DNA from: DASTHS01 sp035718085
Lineage (GTDB): Bacteria > Actinomycetota > Acidimicrobiia > Acidimicrobiales > Palsa-688
Reading direction: 5' to 3'
DNA length: 10,022 bases
NCBI GenBank assembly: GCA_035718085.1
Contig: DASTHS010000274.1
Span: forward strand, 1-10,022
In this document: positions 1-6,617 of the stretch, piece after piece
Layout of the letters: every line of letters starts with the position of its first letter
How positions within the stretch are numbered: position 1 is the first letter of the stretch
Position numbers and translations under genes: made by a program
Notes under the pieces: model-generated
Seen by the model: the letters and a program-made list of their open reading frames with translations, nothing else
Told to the model about the DNA's origin: nothing
The model's database searches: none

Positions 1-2219
1 TGGCCGAGGGCATCCGGGCGGTGCTCTCGGGCGACGTCGACCACTTCGTCCGCGACTACGCCTTCCCGACCGACCGGCAGCAGCGGTGGTTCACCGTGCG
101 GGTGTCGTCGACCAACGACGTCGGGGGCGGCGCGGTGATCAGCCACCTCGACCTGACCGCCCTGAAGGAGACCGAGCGGCGCATCAGGGGCGACCACTGC
201 GGGATCTCGACCCTCTTCGACGAGTCGGCCCCCATCTTCGCCCTGCTCGACGCGGACGGCACCGCCCGCTACGTGTCCCCGTCGGCTGCCGAGCTGTTCC
301 CCCCGGTCGACGGCGCCTTCGGCCCGACCTCGCTGCTCGCCGGGCTCGAACCGGGGCAGCGCCAGCAGGCCGAGCAGTGCCTGCAGCGGGCCGGGCAGCG
401 CACCGGCAGCCGGGAGCAGCTGGTGATCGACGTGTGCGACACGGCCAAGCGGTGGCACACCCTCGACCTGACCGTCTGCAACCTCCTCGACGATCCGAGC
501 GTGGCCGCCGTGGTGCTCACCGGGTCCGACATCACCACGGTGCACCGTCGCAAGGTCACCCGGCACCTCGAGACGCACCTGCTGCGCCGTCTCCCGGCCG
601 CGGTGGTCGTGACCGACCAGCGGGGCACGATCGTCTACTGGAACGACCGGGCCAGCGAGCTCTACGGCCACCGCGCCGACGAGGTGCTCGGCACCCACAT
701 CGACGAGCTCGGGGTGTGGCCGGTGTGGGCGGACGGCAGCGAGCCGGGCCCCTGGGCCGGTGACCACGTCGCCAGGGGCAGGGACGGCGCGGCCCTGCCG
801 GTGCACGCCACGCTGCAGCGCGTCGAGGACCCCGAGACGGGTTTCAGCGGCGTGGTCGGCACATCGATCGACATCACCGAGCGGCGGCTGCTCGAAGAGC
901 GCCTCGACTTCGAGGCGCGCCACGACCCCCTCACCGGGCTGCTGAACCGGCGGGCGCTGGTCGACCACCTCGACGGTGCCATCGCCCGTGCCGGTCGGCG
1001 CGGCGGGGGCGTGGCCGTGCTCTACATCGACCTCGACAACTTCAAGGTGGTCAACGACAACCTCAACCACCAGGCCGGCGACGAGGTGCTCAAGGCCGTG
1101 AGCGCGCTCGTCGAGTCGGCCCTCGGGCCCGGCGACGTGCTCGCCCGCCTCGGCGGCGACGAGTTCGTGGTGTGCGCCGAAGGGTGCGCGTCGATCGACG
1201 ACGCCGTCGCCCTGGCCGACCGCGTCATCGCCGTGCTGCGCGTGCCGTTCCGTCACCACGGCCTCGGCGTCGTCATCGGCGCCTCGGTCGGCGTCACCTT
1301 CTCGTCCGACCAATCGCTCGCCGAAGAGCTGATGCGCGACGCCGACATCGCCATGTACGAGGCCAAGGAGGGCGGCAAGGGCCGCACGGTCGCCTTCGAC
1401 GAGACGCTGCGCAACCAGCTCCGCCGGACCCGGGTGGTGACCGCGCAGCTCGGCGCCGCCCTCGACACCGAGCGGATCGTCACCTACTTCCAGCCCGAGG
1501 TCGACATGGACACCGGCGCGCTGCTCGGCTTCGAGGCCCTGGTGCGGTGGGACGACCCTGGGCGCGGGCTCGTGCCCCCCGCCGAGTTCGTGCCGCTCGC
1601 CGAGGAGAGCGAGCTCATCAACCGGCTCGGGACCACGGTGCTGCGTGACGCCTGCCGGGCGCTGCGGCACTGGAACCTCCGGCCCGGCGCCAGTCGGCTC
1701 AAGGTGGCGGTCAACGTGTCGGCCCGCCAGCTGCACGCCCCCGACTTCGCCGCCGAGGTGCTCGACATCATCGGCGCGGCCGGCGTGTCGCCCCGCCAGG
1801 TGTGCGTGGAGATCACCGAGTCGACGGTGGCCGACAACGACATGGCGGCGGCCGTGCTCGGGGTGCTGCGCGCCGCGGGGGTGGCGATCGCCATCGACGA
1901 CTTCGGGACCGGCTTCTCGTCGCTGCACCGCTTGCAGCGCCTGCCCATCGACGACCTGAAGATCGACCGCACCTTCGTGTCGCAGATGCTCGACGACAAC
2001 GGCAGCAGGGTGATCGTCTCAGCCGTGGTGGGCCTGGCCCGCTCGCTGGGGCTCGGCCTCGTGGCCGAGGGCGTCGAGCGGGAGTCCCAGGCGCGCGCGC
2101 TGCGGGCTCTCGGCTGCCGGCGGGCGCAGGGCTACCTCTGGAGCCGCCCCGTCGACCTCGTCGCCGCCACCGACATGGTCGACCGCCAGCGGTGGGCTCC
2201 GGCCCCGGACGGGGGCTGA
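1..2219 (+). CDS. Multi-PAS GGDEF-EAL cyclic-di-GMP turnover protein (5' partial)
   Basis: The reading frame is already open at the left edge and reads through the end of a PAS/PAC fold, so the true start lies upstream; the GTG at 21 is not the start. Residues below count from the codon at 21. Order: remnant of a first PAS domain (to ~50), PAS 2 (~60-175), PAS 3 (~190-290, ending in an SIDITERR-type PAC tail), GGDEF (~297-460) and EAL (~475-725). The cyclase signature is exact (GGDEF 378-382). The Arg of the RxxD product-inhibition site, expected five residues before it, is Gly (GPGD). EAL phosphodiesterase residues are all present: E505 of EALVRW, N565, E597, D626-D627 of DDFGTGFSSL, K647 and E683. 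The protein probably both makes and degrades c-di-GMP, with PAS domains sensing a cytoplasmic signal. No membrane segment is visible in the part seen. It ends 2 nt before the histidine kinase gene, so the two are probably co-transcribed. Domain calls are secure; the net activity is not. Confidence 0.95.
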   Translation, partial: AEGIRAVLSGDVDHFVRDYAFPTDRQQRWFTVRVSSTNDVGGGAVISHLDLTALKETERRIRGDHCGISTLFDESAPIFALLDADGTARYVSPSAAELFPPVDGAFGPTSLLAGLEPGQRQQAEQCLQRAGQRTGSREQLVIDVCDTAKRWHTLDLTVCNLLDDPSVAAVVLTGSDITTVHRRKVTRHLETHLLRRLPAAVVVTDQRGTIVYWNDRASELYGHRADEVLGTHIDELGVWPVWADGSEPGPWAGDHVARGRDGAALPVHATLQRVEDPETGFSGVVGTSIDITERRLLEERLDFEARHDPLTGLLNRRALVDHLDGAIARAGRRGGGVAVLYIDLDNFKVVNDNLNHQAGDEVLKAVSALVESALGPGDVLARLGGDEFVVCAEGCASIDDAVALADRVIAVLRVPFRHHGLGVVIGASVGVTFSSDQSLAEELMRDADIAMYEAKEGGKGRTVAFDETLRNQLRRTRVVTAQLGAALDTERIVTYFQPEVDMDTGALLGFEALVRWDDPGRGLVPPAEFVPLAEESELINRLGTTVLRDACRALRHWNLRPGASRLKVAVNVSARQLHAPDFAAEVLDIIGAAGVSPRQVCVEITESTVADNDMAAAVLGVLRAAGVAIAIDDFGTGFSSLHRLQRLPIDDLKIDRTFVSQMLDDNGSRVIVSAVVGLARSLGLGLVAEGVERESQARALRALGCRRAQGYLWSRPVDLVAATDMVDRQRWAPAPDGG

Positions 2220-2221
2220 CC

Positions 2222-3316
2222 GTGGGGGGCGCCCCGGACACCGAGCGGCGGGCCGAGGCGCTGCTGCGCGCCCTCGTGACCTCCCCCGACATCGCGGTGG
2301 TCACCCTCGACCCCGACGGCGTGGTGGTCGAGTGGGGGCCGACCGCGGCGACCATGTTCGGCCACGCCGCCGCCGACGCCGAGGGACGCCCGTTCGACGC
2401 CCTGGCGCCGCTCGCCGGTGGAGGCGACGCCCACGCCGACCCCGGGTACGTCGAGCAGCGGCGCGTGCGCGCCGACGGCACCACGCTCACTGTGGGCACG
2501 ACGGCGGCGACCGTCACCGACGCCCGGGGAGCGCCGGCCGGCTCCGTGCTGGTGATGCGCGACGTCAGCGACCGCCTCGCCGCCGAGGCGGCCCTCGCCG
2601 ACGCGCACCGGGAACTGGAGGAGCGCAACGCCGCCCTGCGCCGGTCGAACTCCGAGCTCGAGCAGTTCGCCTCGGTCGCTTCCCACGACCTCTCGGAGCC
2701 GTTGCGGGCCGTGTCGGGGATGGTCGAGCTGCTGGCCCGCCGCTACGCCGGCCGCCTCGACGGTGATGCCGACGAGTTCATCGGCTTCGCAGTCGACGGC
2801 TGCCGCCGGATGCGGTCGCTGATCGACGGGCTGCTCGCCTACTCGCGCGTCGGCCGGGCCGAGCTGCGCCCGCAGCCGGTCGACCTGGCCGAGGTGCTGG
2901 CGACCGTGGCGTCGTCGCTGCGCGCCCAGCCCGGGTTCACGTCGACCACCCTGCGGTGGCACGACCTGCCGGTGGTGACCGCCGACCGTGCCCAGCTGAC
3001 CAGCGTGATGCAGAACCTGGTCAGCAACGCCGTCAAGTTCGTCGCCCCCGGCGTCGAGCCCGAGGTGGAGGTGGCGGCCCGGGCCGGCGACGGGTGCTGG
3101 CACATCGCGGTGAGCGACAACGGCGTCGGCATCGAGCCACGCTTCCGAGAGAGGATCTTCGGCATGTTCCAGCGTCTCCACCCCGCCGACGAGTACGCCG
3201 GCACCGGCATCGGCCTCACCCTCTGCCAGCGCATCGTCGAACGCCACGGGGGCACCATCGTCGTCGGTGACTCGGCCCTCGGGGGGACCTGCGTCGAGTT
3301 CACCCTGCCGTCGTGA
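2222..3316 (+). CDS. PAS-domain sensor histidine kinase, phytochrome-kinase type, soluble
   Basis: This is a 364-residue cytoplasmic sensor kinase that should autophosphorylate a His and pass the phosphate to the regulator encoded next. One PAS domain (~12-118) is followed by a charged coiled-coil linker (~120-150), a HisKA dimerisation domain with H-box SHDLSEPL (phospho-acceptor His155), and a HATPase_c domain. The latter has the N-box (NLVSNAVKF, Asn269), DNGVG (Asp299) and GTGIGL (from 327). The FQRLH...[18 protein letters not shown] arrangement resembles kinases of the cyanobacterial-phytochrome class. There is no GAF/PHY chromophore module and no membrane segment. The frame is open far upstream, but I place the start at the GTG at 2222: it is 2 nt after the preceding stop, follows a G-rich stretch, and directly precedes the PAS fold; the upstream part is an Arg-rich shadow. 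The stop overlaps the next start by 4 nt. The ligand sensed is unknown. Confidence 0.92.
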   Translation: MGGAPDTERRAEALLRALVTSPDIAVVTLDPDGVVVEWGPTAATMFGHAAADAEGRPFDALAPLAGGGDAHADPGYVEQRRVRADGTTLTVGTTAATVTDARGAPAGSVLVMRDVSDRLAAEAALADAHRELEERNAALRRSNSELEQFASVASHDLSEPLRAVSGMVELLARRYAGRLDGDADEFIGFAVDGCRRMRSLIDGLLAYSRVGRAELRPQPVDLAEVLATVASSLRAQPGFTSTTLRWHDLPVVTADRAQLTSVMQNLVSNAVKFVAPGVEPEVEVAARAGDGCWHIAVSDNGVGIEPRFRERIFGMFQRLHPADEYAGTGIGLTLCQRIVERHGGTIVVGDSALGGTCVEFTLPS

Positions 3317-3759
3317 GCGACGTCGCGCTGACCCAGATCCTGCTGGTGGAAGACAGCGCCGCCGACATCCGCCTCACCCAGGAGGCGCTGCGCGACAGCA
3401 AGCTGGCCAACGAGCTGTCGGTGGCCCGCGACGGCATCGACGCCCTCGCCTTCCTGCGGCGGGAACCGCCCCACGAGGCCGCCCCCCGCCCCGACCTGGT
3501 CGTGCTCGACCTCAACCTGCCGCGCATGGGCGGTCGTGAGGTGCTCGCCGCCATGAAGGCCGACCCGGCGCTGCGGTCGATCCCGGTGGCCGTGCTCACC
3601 ACCTCGGCCGAGGAGGCCGACATCCTGGCCAGCTACGAGCTCGGCGCCAACTGCTACATCACCAAGCCGTTGGGCATGGAGCAGTTCGTCACCATCGTGC
3701 AGTCGATCGAGGACTTCTGGTTCGGCGTGGTGCAGCTCCCGCCGCGCCGCACGACCTGA
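3313..3759 (+). CDS. Single-domain response regulator, Rcp1-like receiver
   Basis: A 148-residue stand-alone receiver domain with no DNA-binding or enzymatic output domain. It has the acidic pocket Glu13-Asp14 (LLVEDS), the phospho-acceptor Asp66 ([12 protein letters not shown]), the switch Thr in VLTTSA (96-97) and the conserved Lys118 (TKP). The extended loop after helix 2 and the C-terminal VQSIEDFWF helix fit the Rcp1 family, the partners of phytochrome-type kinases. The GTG start lies inside the GTGA shared with the kinase stop, so translation is probably coupled and no separate Shine-Dalgarno is evident. It most likely receives phosphate from the kinase just upstream and acts by protein contact. 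A functional link to the GGDEF-EAL protein at the head of the operon is plausible but inferred from context only. The gene ends 12 nt from the convergent cofE stop. Confidence 0.93.
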   Translation: MSDVALTQILLVEDSAADIRLTQEALRDSKLANELSVARDGIDALAFLRREPPHEAAPRPDLVVLDLNLPRMGGREVLAAMKADPALRSIPVAVLTTSAEEADILASYELGANCYITKPLGMEQFVTIVQSIEDFWFGVVQLPPRRTT

Positions 3760-3775
3760 CCCGACGGGAGGTCAG
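3756..3775. terminator. Short inverted repeat over two convergent stop codons (weak candidate)
   Basis: CTGACC (3756-3761) pairs with GGTCAG (3770-3775) across an 8-nt loop. The left arm contains the TGA of the response regulator gene, and the right arm contains the TGA (read on the other strand) of cofE. The stem is only 6 bp and has no T tract, so any terminator role is a guess. It is the only structure seen in the 12-nt gap between these convergent genes. Confidence 0.25.
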
Positions 3776-4470
3776 CGGAACAGGTCCTCCGAGGGGTGGC
3801 GCACCACCTCGTCGTGCACCGACCCCCGGCGCAGCCACGAGGGGTCGATGCCGCGCACCACGGCGACCGGCACCGCCGACGCCTTCCCCATCACCAGCTC
3901 CGCGGCGGAGGCGATCTCGTCGGCGACGCACACCTCGGTGACGTGCAGCTCGCGGCCGAGCGCGTCGGTGCTGCCGCGCAGGTCGACGACCGCGGCGATG
4001 CCGGCGCAGCCGATGGCCACGTCGGTCACCCCGCGCCGCCACGTGCGCCCGAAGGTGTCGCTCACCACGACCGCCACCTCGCGACCGGTGCGGGCCCGGA
4101 GCCCGTCGCGTATGCGCCGCGCGCTGCGGTCGCTGTCGAGGGGCAGCAGCGCTGCCCACCCCCGCTCCACGTTGCTCAGGTCGACCCCCGCGTTCGCGCA
4201 CACGAAGCCGTGGCGGGTCTCGGTCAACAGCAGGTCGCCCCGCCGGCGCAGCACCCGCACGGCCTCCTCCAGCACCAGCCGCTTGTGGCTCACCGGGTCG
4301 TCGGGGTCGACCGCCTCGAGGCGCCCCTCGGCCTTCGACACCACCTTCTGGGTCACCACCACCACGTCGCCGTCGACGAGGTCGTCGGTGGCGTCGGCGA
4401 TCAGGTCGGCCACCCGGTCGCCGGGGCGCACCTCGCCGATGCCGCGCACCGGGGTGATGGTGAGGGTCAC
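3772..4470 (-). CDS. cofE: Coenzyme F420-0:L-glutamate ligase, stand-alone CofE (FbiB N-domain)
   Basis: This enzyme adds L-glutamate residues to F420-0 (or dehydro-F420-0) using GTP, the last tail-building step of coenzyme F420 in the cytoplasm. The 232-residue protein carries family motifs: PGDRVADLI near the N-terminus, VVVTQKVVSKAEGR (37-50), the CANAGVDLSN block (91-100), SDTFGR (137-142), RRGVTDVAIGCAG (145-157) and DLRGSTDALG (163-172). It ends at about 232 residues. The C-terminal FMN nitroreductase-like domain that makes mycobacterial FbiB roughly twice as long is absent, and a real stop is present, so this is the archaeal-type architecture rather than a visible truncation. The GTG start shares GTGA with the cofD stop, which argues for translational coupling; there is no separate strong ribosome binding site. 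The frame continues upstream beyond the GTG, but that part is antisense-type Arg/Gly-rich shadow over cofD. Identity is secure; glutamate chain length is not predictable. Confidence 0.94.
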   Translation of the reverse strand: MTLTITPVRGIGEVRPGDRVADLIADATDDLVDGDVVVVTQKVVSKAEGRLEAVDPDDPVSHKRLVLEEAVRVLRRRGDLLLTETRHGFVCANAGVDLSNVERGWAALLPLDSDRSARRIRDGLRARTGREVAVVVSDTFGRTWRRGVTDVAIGCAGIAAVVDLRGSTDALGRELHVTEVCVADEIASAAELVMGKASAVPVAVVRGIDPSWLRRGSVHDEVVRHPSEDLFR

Positions 4471-5423
4471 CGGCCCGCCGGCGACGCCAGTGCGTCGAGC
4501 ACGGCAGTGGCCAGGTGCCGCGACGCCGCTTCGTCGTGCATCACCGACGGCGTCACCACGCAGCGCACGCCCTCCGCCTCGACGGCGGCCGCGAGGTGGG
4601 CGTCCGCCGGGTCGACGACCAGCGTGGCCGCGTAGGGCGCCCACAGGCGGGCCACGCCGACGACGGTCGGGGCATGGCCGAGGTCGGCCATCACCCGGTC
4701 GGCGGGGCCCTTGAGCGCCCGGCCACCGACGATCGGTGACACGGCAACCGTGCGGTCGCGGCGGCGGGCGACCGCGTCGCCGATGCCCCCGGTCGCCAGC
4801 ACCGGGCCGATCGACAGCACCGGGTTCGAGGGGCACAGCACGATGCCGTCGGCCTGCTCGAGGGCTGTGAGCACCCCCGGCGCCGCCTTCGCCGCCTCGA
4901 CGCCAGCCAGGCGCAGGGCCCGCACCGGCAGGTCGTGGCGGAGGCGGACGAAGTACTCCTGGAAGCCGACCTCGGCGACCTGCCCGCCGTCGTCGACGGT
5001 GACCCGGGTCTCGACCCGCTGGTCGGACATCGGCAGCAGCCGCTGGGGCAGACCCCACCGCGCGGTGATCTCCGCGGTCACCTCCGCCAGGGGTGCCCCC
5101 TCCGCCAGCCGTGCCGTGCGGTAGAGGTGGGTGCCCAGGTCGAGGTCGCCGAGGTTGAACCATGCCAGGCGATCGCCGCCGTAGGCCCGCAGCTCGGCCA
5201 TCGCCGACCACGTCTCGCCCACCCGGCCCCACCCGGTCTCGGGGTTCACCTGCCCGGCCAGGGTGTAGGTGACGGTGTCGAGGTCGGGGCTCACGTGCAG
5301 CCCGTGCAGCACCGTGTCGTCGCCGGTGTTCACCACGGCCGTGAGGGTGGTCGGGTCGACCACCAGCGACAGGGCGGCGAGCATGCGCGCCGCGCCGACG
5401 CCCCCGGCGATGGCTGCGATCAC
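4467..5423 (-). CDS. cofD: 2-phospho-L-lactate / phosphoenolpyruvyl transferase CofD (FbiA)
   Basis: CofD/FbiA transfers the phospholactyl group (or enolpyruvyl-phosphate, from EPPG, in actinobacteria) from a guanosine diphosphate carrier onto the 7,8-didemethyl-8-hydroxy-5-deazariboflavin chromophore Fo, giving F420-0 or dehydro-F420-0. The 318-residue length is normal. Family blocks are the N-terminal GGVGAARMLAAL (7-18), NTGDD (32-36), WFNLGDLDLGTHLYRT (from 88), PMSD (131-134), GFQEYFVRLRHD, LCPSNPVLSIGPVL and VAVSPIVGGRALKGPA. Position 135, after PMSD, is Gln where I recall a second Asp in many relatives. The start is the GTG at 5423: the glycine-rich motif begins 6 residues later and a TAGGGT box lies 6 nt upstream, which suggests a leaderless transcript. 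It overlaps cofE by 4 nt. No cofC/fbiD or Fo synthase (fbiC) gene is present in the window. Confidence 0.95.
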   Translation of the reverse strand: MIAAIAGGVGAARMLAALSLVVDPTTLTAVVNTGDDTVLHGLHVSPDLDTVTYTLAGQVNPETGWGRVGETWSAMAELRAYGGDRLAWFNLGDLDLGTHLYRTARLAEGAPLAEVTAEITARWGLPQRLLPMSDQRVETRVTVDDGGQVAEVGFQEYFVRLRHDLPVRALRLAGVEAAKAAPGVLTALEQADGIVLCPSNPVLSIGPVLATGGIGDAVARRRDRTVAVSPIVGGRALKGPADRVMADLGHAPTVVGVARLWAPYAATLVVDPADAHLAAAVEAEGVRCVVTPSVMHDEAASRHLATAVLDALASPAGR

Positions 5424-5429
5424 CCCGAC

Positions 5430-5435
5430 ACCCTA
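5430..5435 (-). promoter_or_regulatory. Candidate -10 box (TAGGGT) for leaderless cofD-cofE
   Basis: On the minus strand TAGGGT is followed by exactly 6 nt (GTCGGG) and then the cofD GTG. With the usual -10 to start-site spacing, transcription would begin at the first base of the start codon. No -35 consensus is seen at 16-18 nt, which is common in high-GC actinobacteria. The same box with 7-nt spacing precedes the GTG of the rmd-like gene. Confidence 0.5.
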
Positions 5436-5439
5436 CGCT
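5434..5439 (+). promoter_or_regulatory. Possible -10-like box (TACGCT) for the rightward glycosyltransferase gene
   Basis: TACGCT fits the loose TAnnnT pattern and lies 11 nt before the ATG at 5451, which would leave a leader of about 5 nt. It overlaps the leftward TAGGGT box by two bases. The match is short and there is no -35 element or Shine-Dalgarno, so this is a weak call. Confidence 0.25.
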
Positions 5440-5450
5440 GGGCCGGCCCC

Positions 5451-6566
5451 ATGCCGGCTCCCCTCACCGTCGCCGTCGACGCCACCCCGCTGCTCGGGCG
5501 GCGCACCGGCATGGGTGTCGCCACGGCCGGGCTGCTGGCCGCCCTGGCCCGACGCAGCGACGTCGTCGTCCGCGGCTACGGGCTGACCGGCACCGGCTGG
5601 CGCGCCCTGCCGGGCGCGCTGGCGGCGCTCGGGCTGCCCGGCGCGGGCGGCGGCCGGGTGCCGCTGCCCGCCGGGCTGGTGCTGCCGGCCTGGGGCAGGG
5701 GCGTCGACCTACCCCCGATCGAGTGGGTCACCGGGCCGGTCGACGTCGTGCACGGCACCAACTTCGTGGTGCCGCCCACCCGGTCGGCGGCGCGGGTGGT
5801 CACCGTCGCCGACCTGACCGCCCTCCGGTTCCCGGAGCTGGCCACCCCGGCGGCCCGGCTCTACCCCGACCTGGTGCGCCGGGCGGTGCGGGCCGGCGCC
5901 ATGGTGCACACCTTCTCGACCACCATCGCCGCCGAGGTCGTCGAGGCCTTCGGCGCCGCCCCGGACGGGGTGGAGGTGGTGGCCGCCGGAGCCCCTCCCG
6001 TGACGCCCCGACGGCCCCCAGCTCCGGGGGGACGGCGCTACCTGCTGGCCCTCGGCACGGTGGAGCCCCGCAAGGACCTGCCCGGCCTGGTGGCCGCCTT
6101 CGACCTCGTCGCCGGCGGGCGCCCCGGGCTCGAGCTGTGCATCGCCGGCCCCGACGGGTGGGGCGCCGACGCCCTCGGGGTGGCCGTGGCCGCCGCCCGC
6201 CATGGCGACCGGGTGCGCCGCCTCGGGTGGGTCGCCGACCCCGCGGCGCTGCTCGACGGCGCCCTGGCCCTCGTCTACCCGTCGGTGTACGAGGGGTTCG
6301 GCCTCCCACCGCTCGAGGCGATGGCCCGGGGTGTGCCGGTGGTGGCGACCGCCGCCGGGGCCGTGCCCGAGGTGGTCGGCGACGCCGCCCTCGTGGTGCC
6401 CGTCGGCGACGTCGGGGCCCTGGCCGCCGCCCTCGCCACCGTGGTCGACGACGACGGCGTGCGGGCCCGGCTGGCGGCCGCCGGCCCCCGCCGGGCGGCC
6501 CGCTTCACGTGGGACGACGCCGCCGCGGCCATGGTCGCCGTCTACCGGCGGGCCGCCGGCGGGTGA
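5451..6566 (+). CDS. GT4-family (GT-B fold) glycosyltransferase
   Basis: A 371-residue protein with the layout of GT4 retaining glycosyltransferases, which transfer a sugar from a nucleotide-sugar donor to a glycan or lipid acceptor at the cytoplasmic membrane face. The N-terminal acceptor half starts with a β-strand and glycine loop (VAVDATPLLGRRTGMGVATAGLL). The interdomain segment reads YLLALGTVEPRKDLPGLVAAF, a donor-domain opening typical of WbaZ/MtfB-like mannosyltransferases. The donor site has AGPDGWG and the E-x7-E motif (Glu281 and Glu289 in EGFGLPPLEAM). No signal peptide or membrane segment is visible. The ATG at 5451 is chosen because the first β-strand begins a few residues later; the frame is open far upstream but runs antisense over cofD. 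It is divergent from cofD (27-nt gap) and convergent with the next glycosyltransferase gene. Donor and acceptor cannot be assigned; mannose or rhamnose is plausible from motif style and the rmd-like gene. Confidence 0.9.
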   Translation: MPAPLTVAVDATPLLGRRTGMGVATAGLLAALARRSDVVVRGYGLTGTGWRALPGALAALGLPGAGGGRVPLPAGLVLPAWGRGVDLPPIEWVTGPVDVVHGTNFVVPPTRSAARVVTVADLTALRFPELATPAARLYPDLVRRAVRAGAMVHTFSTTIAAEVVEAFGAAPDGVEVVAAGAPPVTPRRPPAPGGRRYLLALGTVEPRKDLPGLVAAFDLVAGGRPGLELCIAGPDGWGADALGVAVAAARHGDRVRRLGWVADPAALLDGALALVYPSVYEGFGLPPLEAMARGVPVVATAAGAVPEVVGDAALVVPVGDVGALAAALATVVDDDGVRARLAAAGPRRAARFTWDDAAAAMVAVYRRAAGG

Positions 6567-6572
6567 CCGCCT

Positions 6573-6610
6573 GCGGCCCGGCCCGGCCCGGCGGTGGCGG
6601 GCCGGGCCGC
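6573..6610. terminator. 13-bp GC-only hairpin between convergent genes, likely bidirectional terminator
   Basis: A perfect inverted repeat: positions 6573-6585 (GCGGCCCGGCCCG) pair with 6598-6610 around a 12-nt loop. It sits in the 51-nt gap between the stop at 6566 (+) and the stop at 6618 (-), where a terminator for both genes is expected. The left arm also forms part of a short CGGCC tandem run (about three and a half units from 6574). No T tract follows on either strand, so it would be an L-shaped (U-less) type or may act with Rho. Confidence 0.55.
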
Positions 6611-6617
6611 CCGGGCG

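Noticed and set aside
1802..2221. Possible 140-residue N-terminal extension of the histidine kinase
   Set aside because: It overlaps the conserved EAL domain in another frame and reads as Arg-rich sequence; GTG 2222 just after the stop is the sensible start.
2132..3247. Minus-strand open frame opposite the histidine kinase
   Set aside because: The plus-strand frame has all kinase boxes in order; the antisense product is His/Gly/Arg-rich with no motif.
4471..5232. Upstream continuation of the cofE frame
   Set aside because: It overlaps cofD in another frame with Gly/Arg-rich sequence; the GTGA overlap gives a clear start at 4470.
4935..5450. Possible N-terminal extension of the first glycosyltransferase
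   Set aside because: The extension is antisense to cofD and has no domain; the GT-B β-strand starts right after the ATG at 5451.
6574..6594. CGGCC tandem run as a microsatellite
   Set aside because: Only about three and a half units, and explained as one arm of the terminator-like hairpin.
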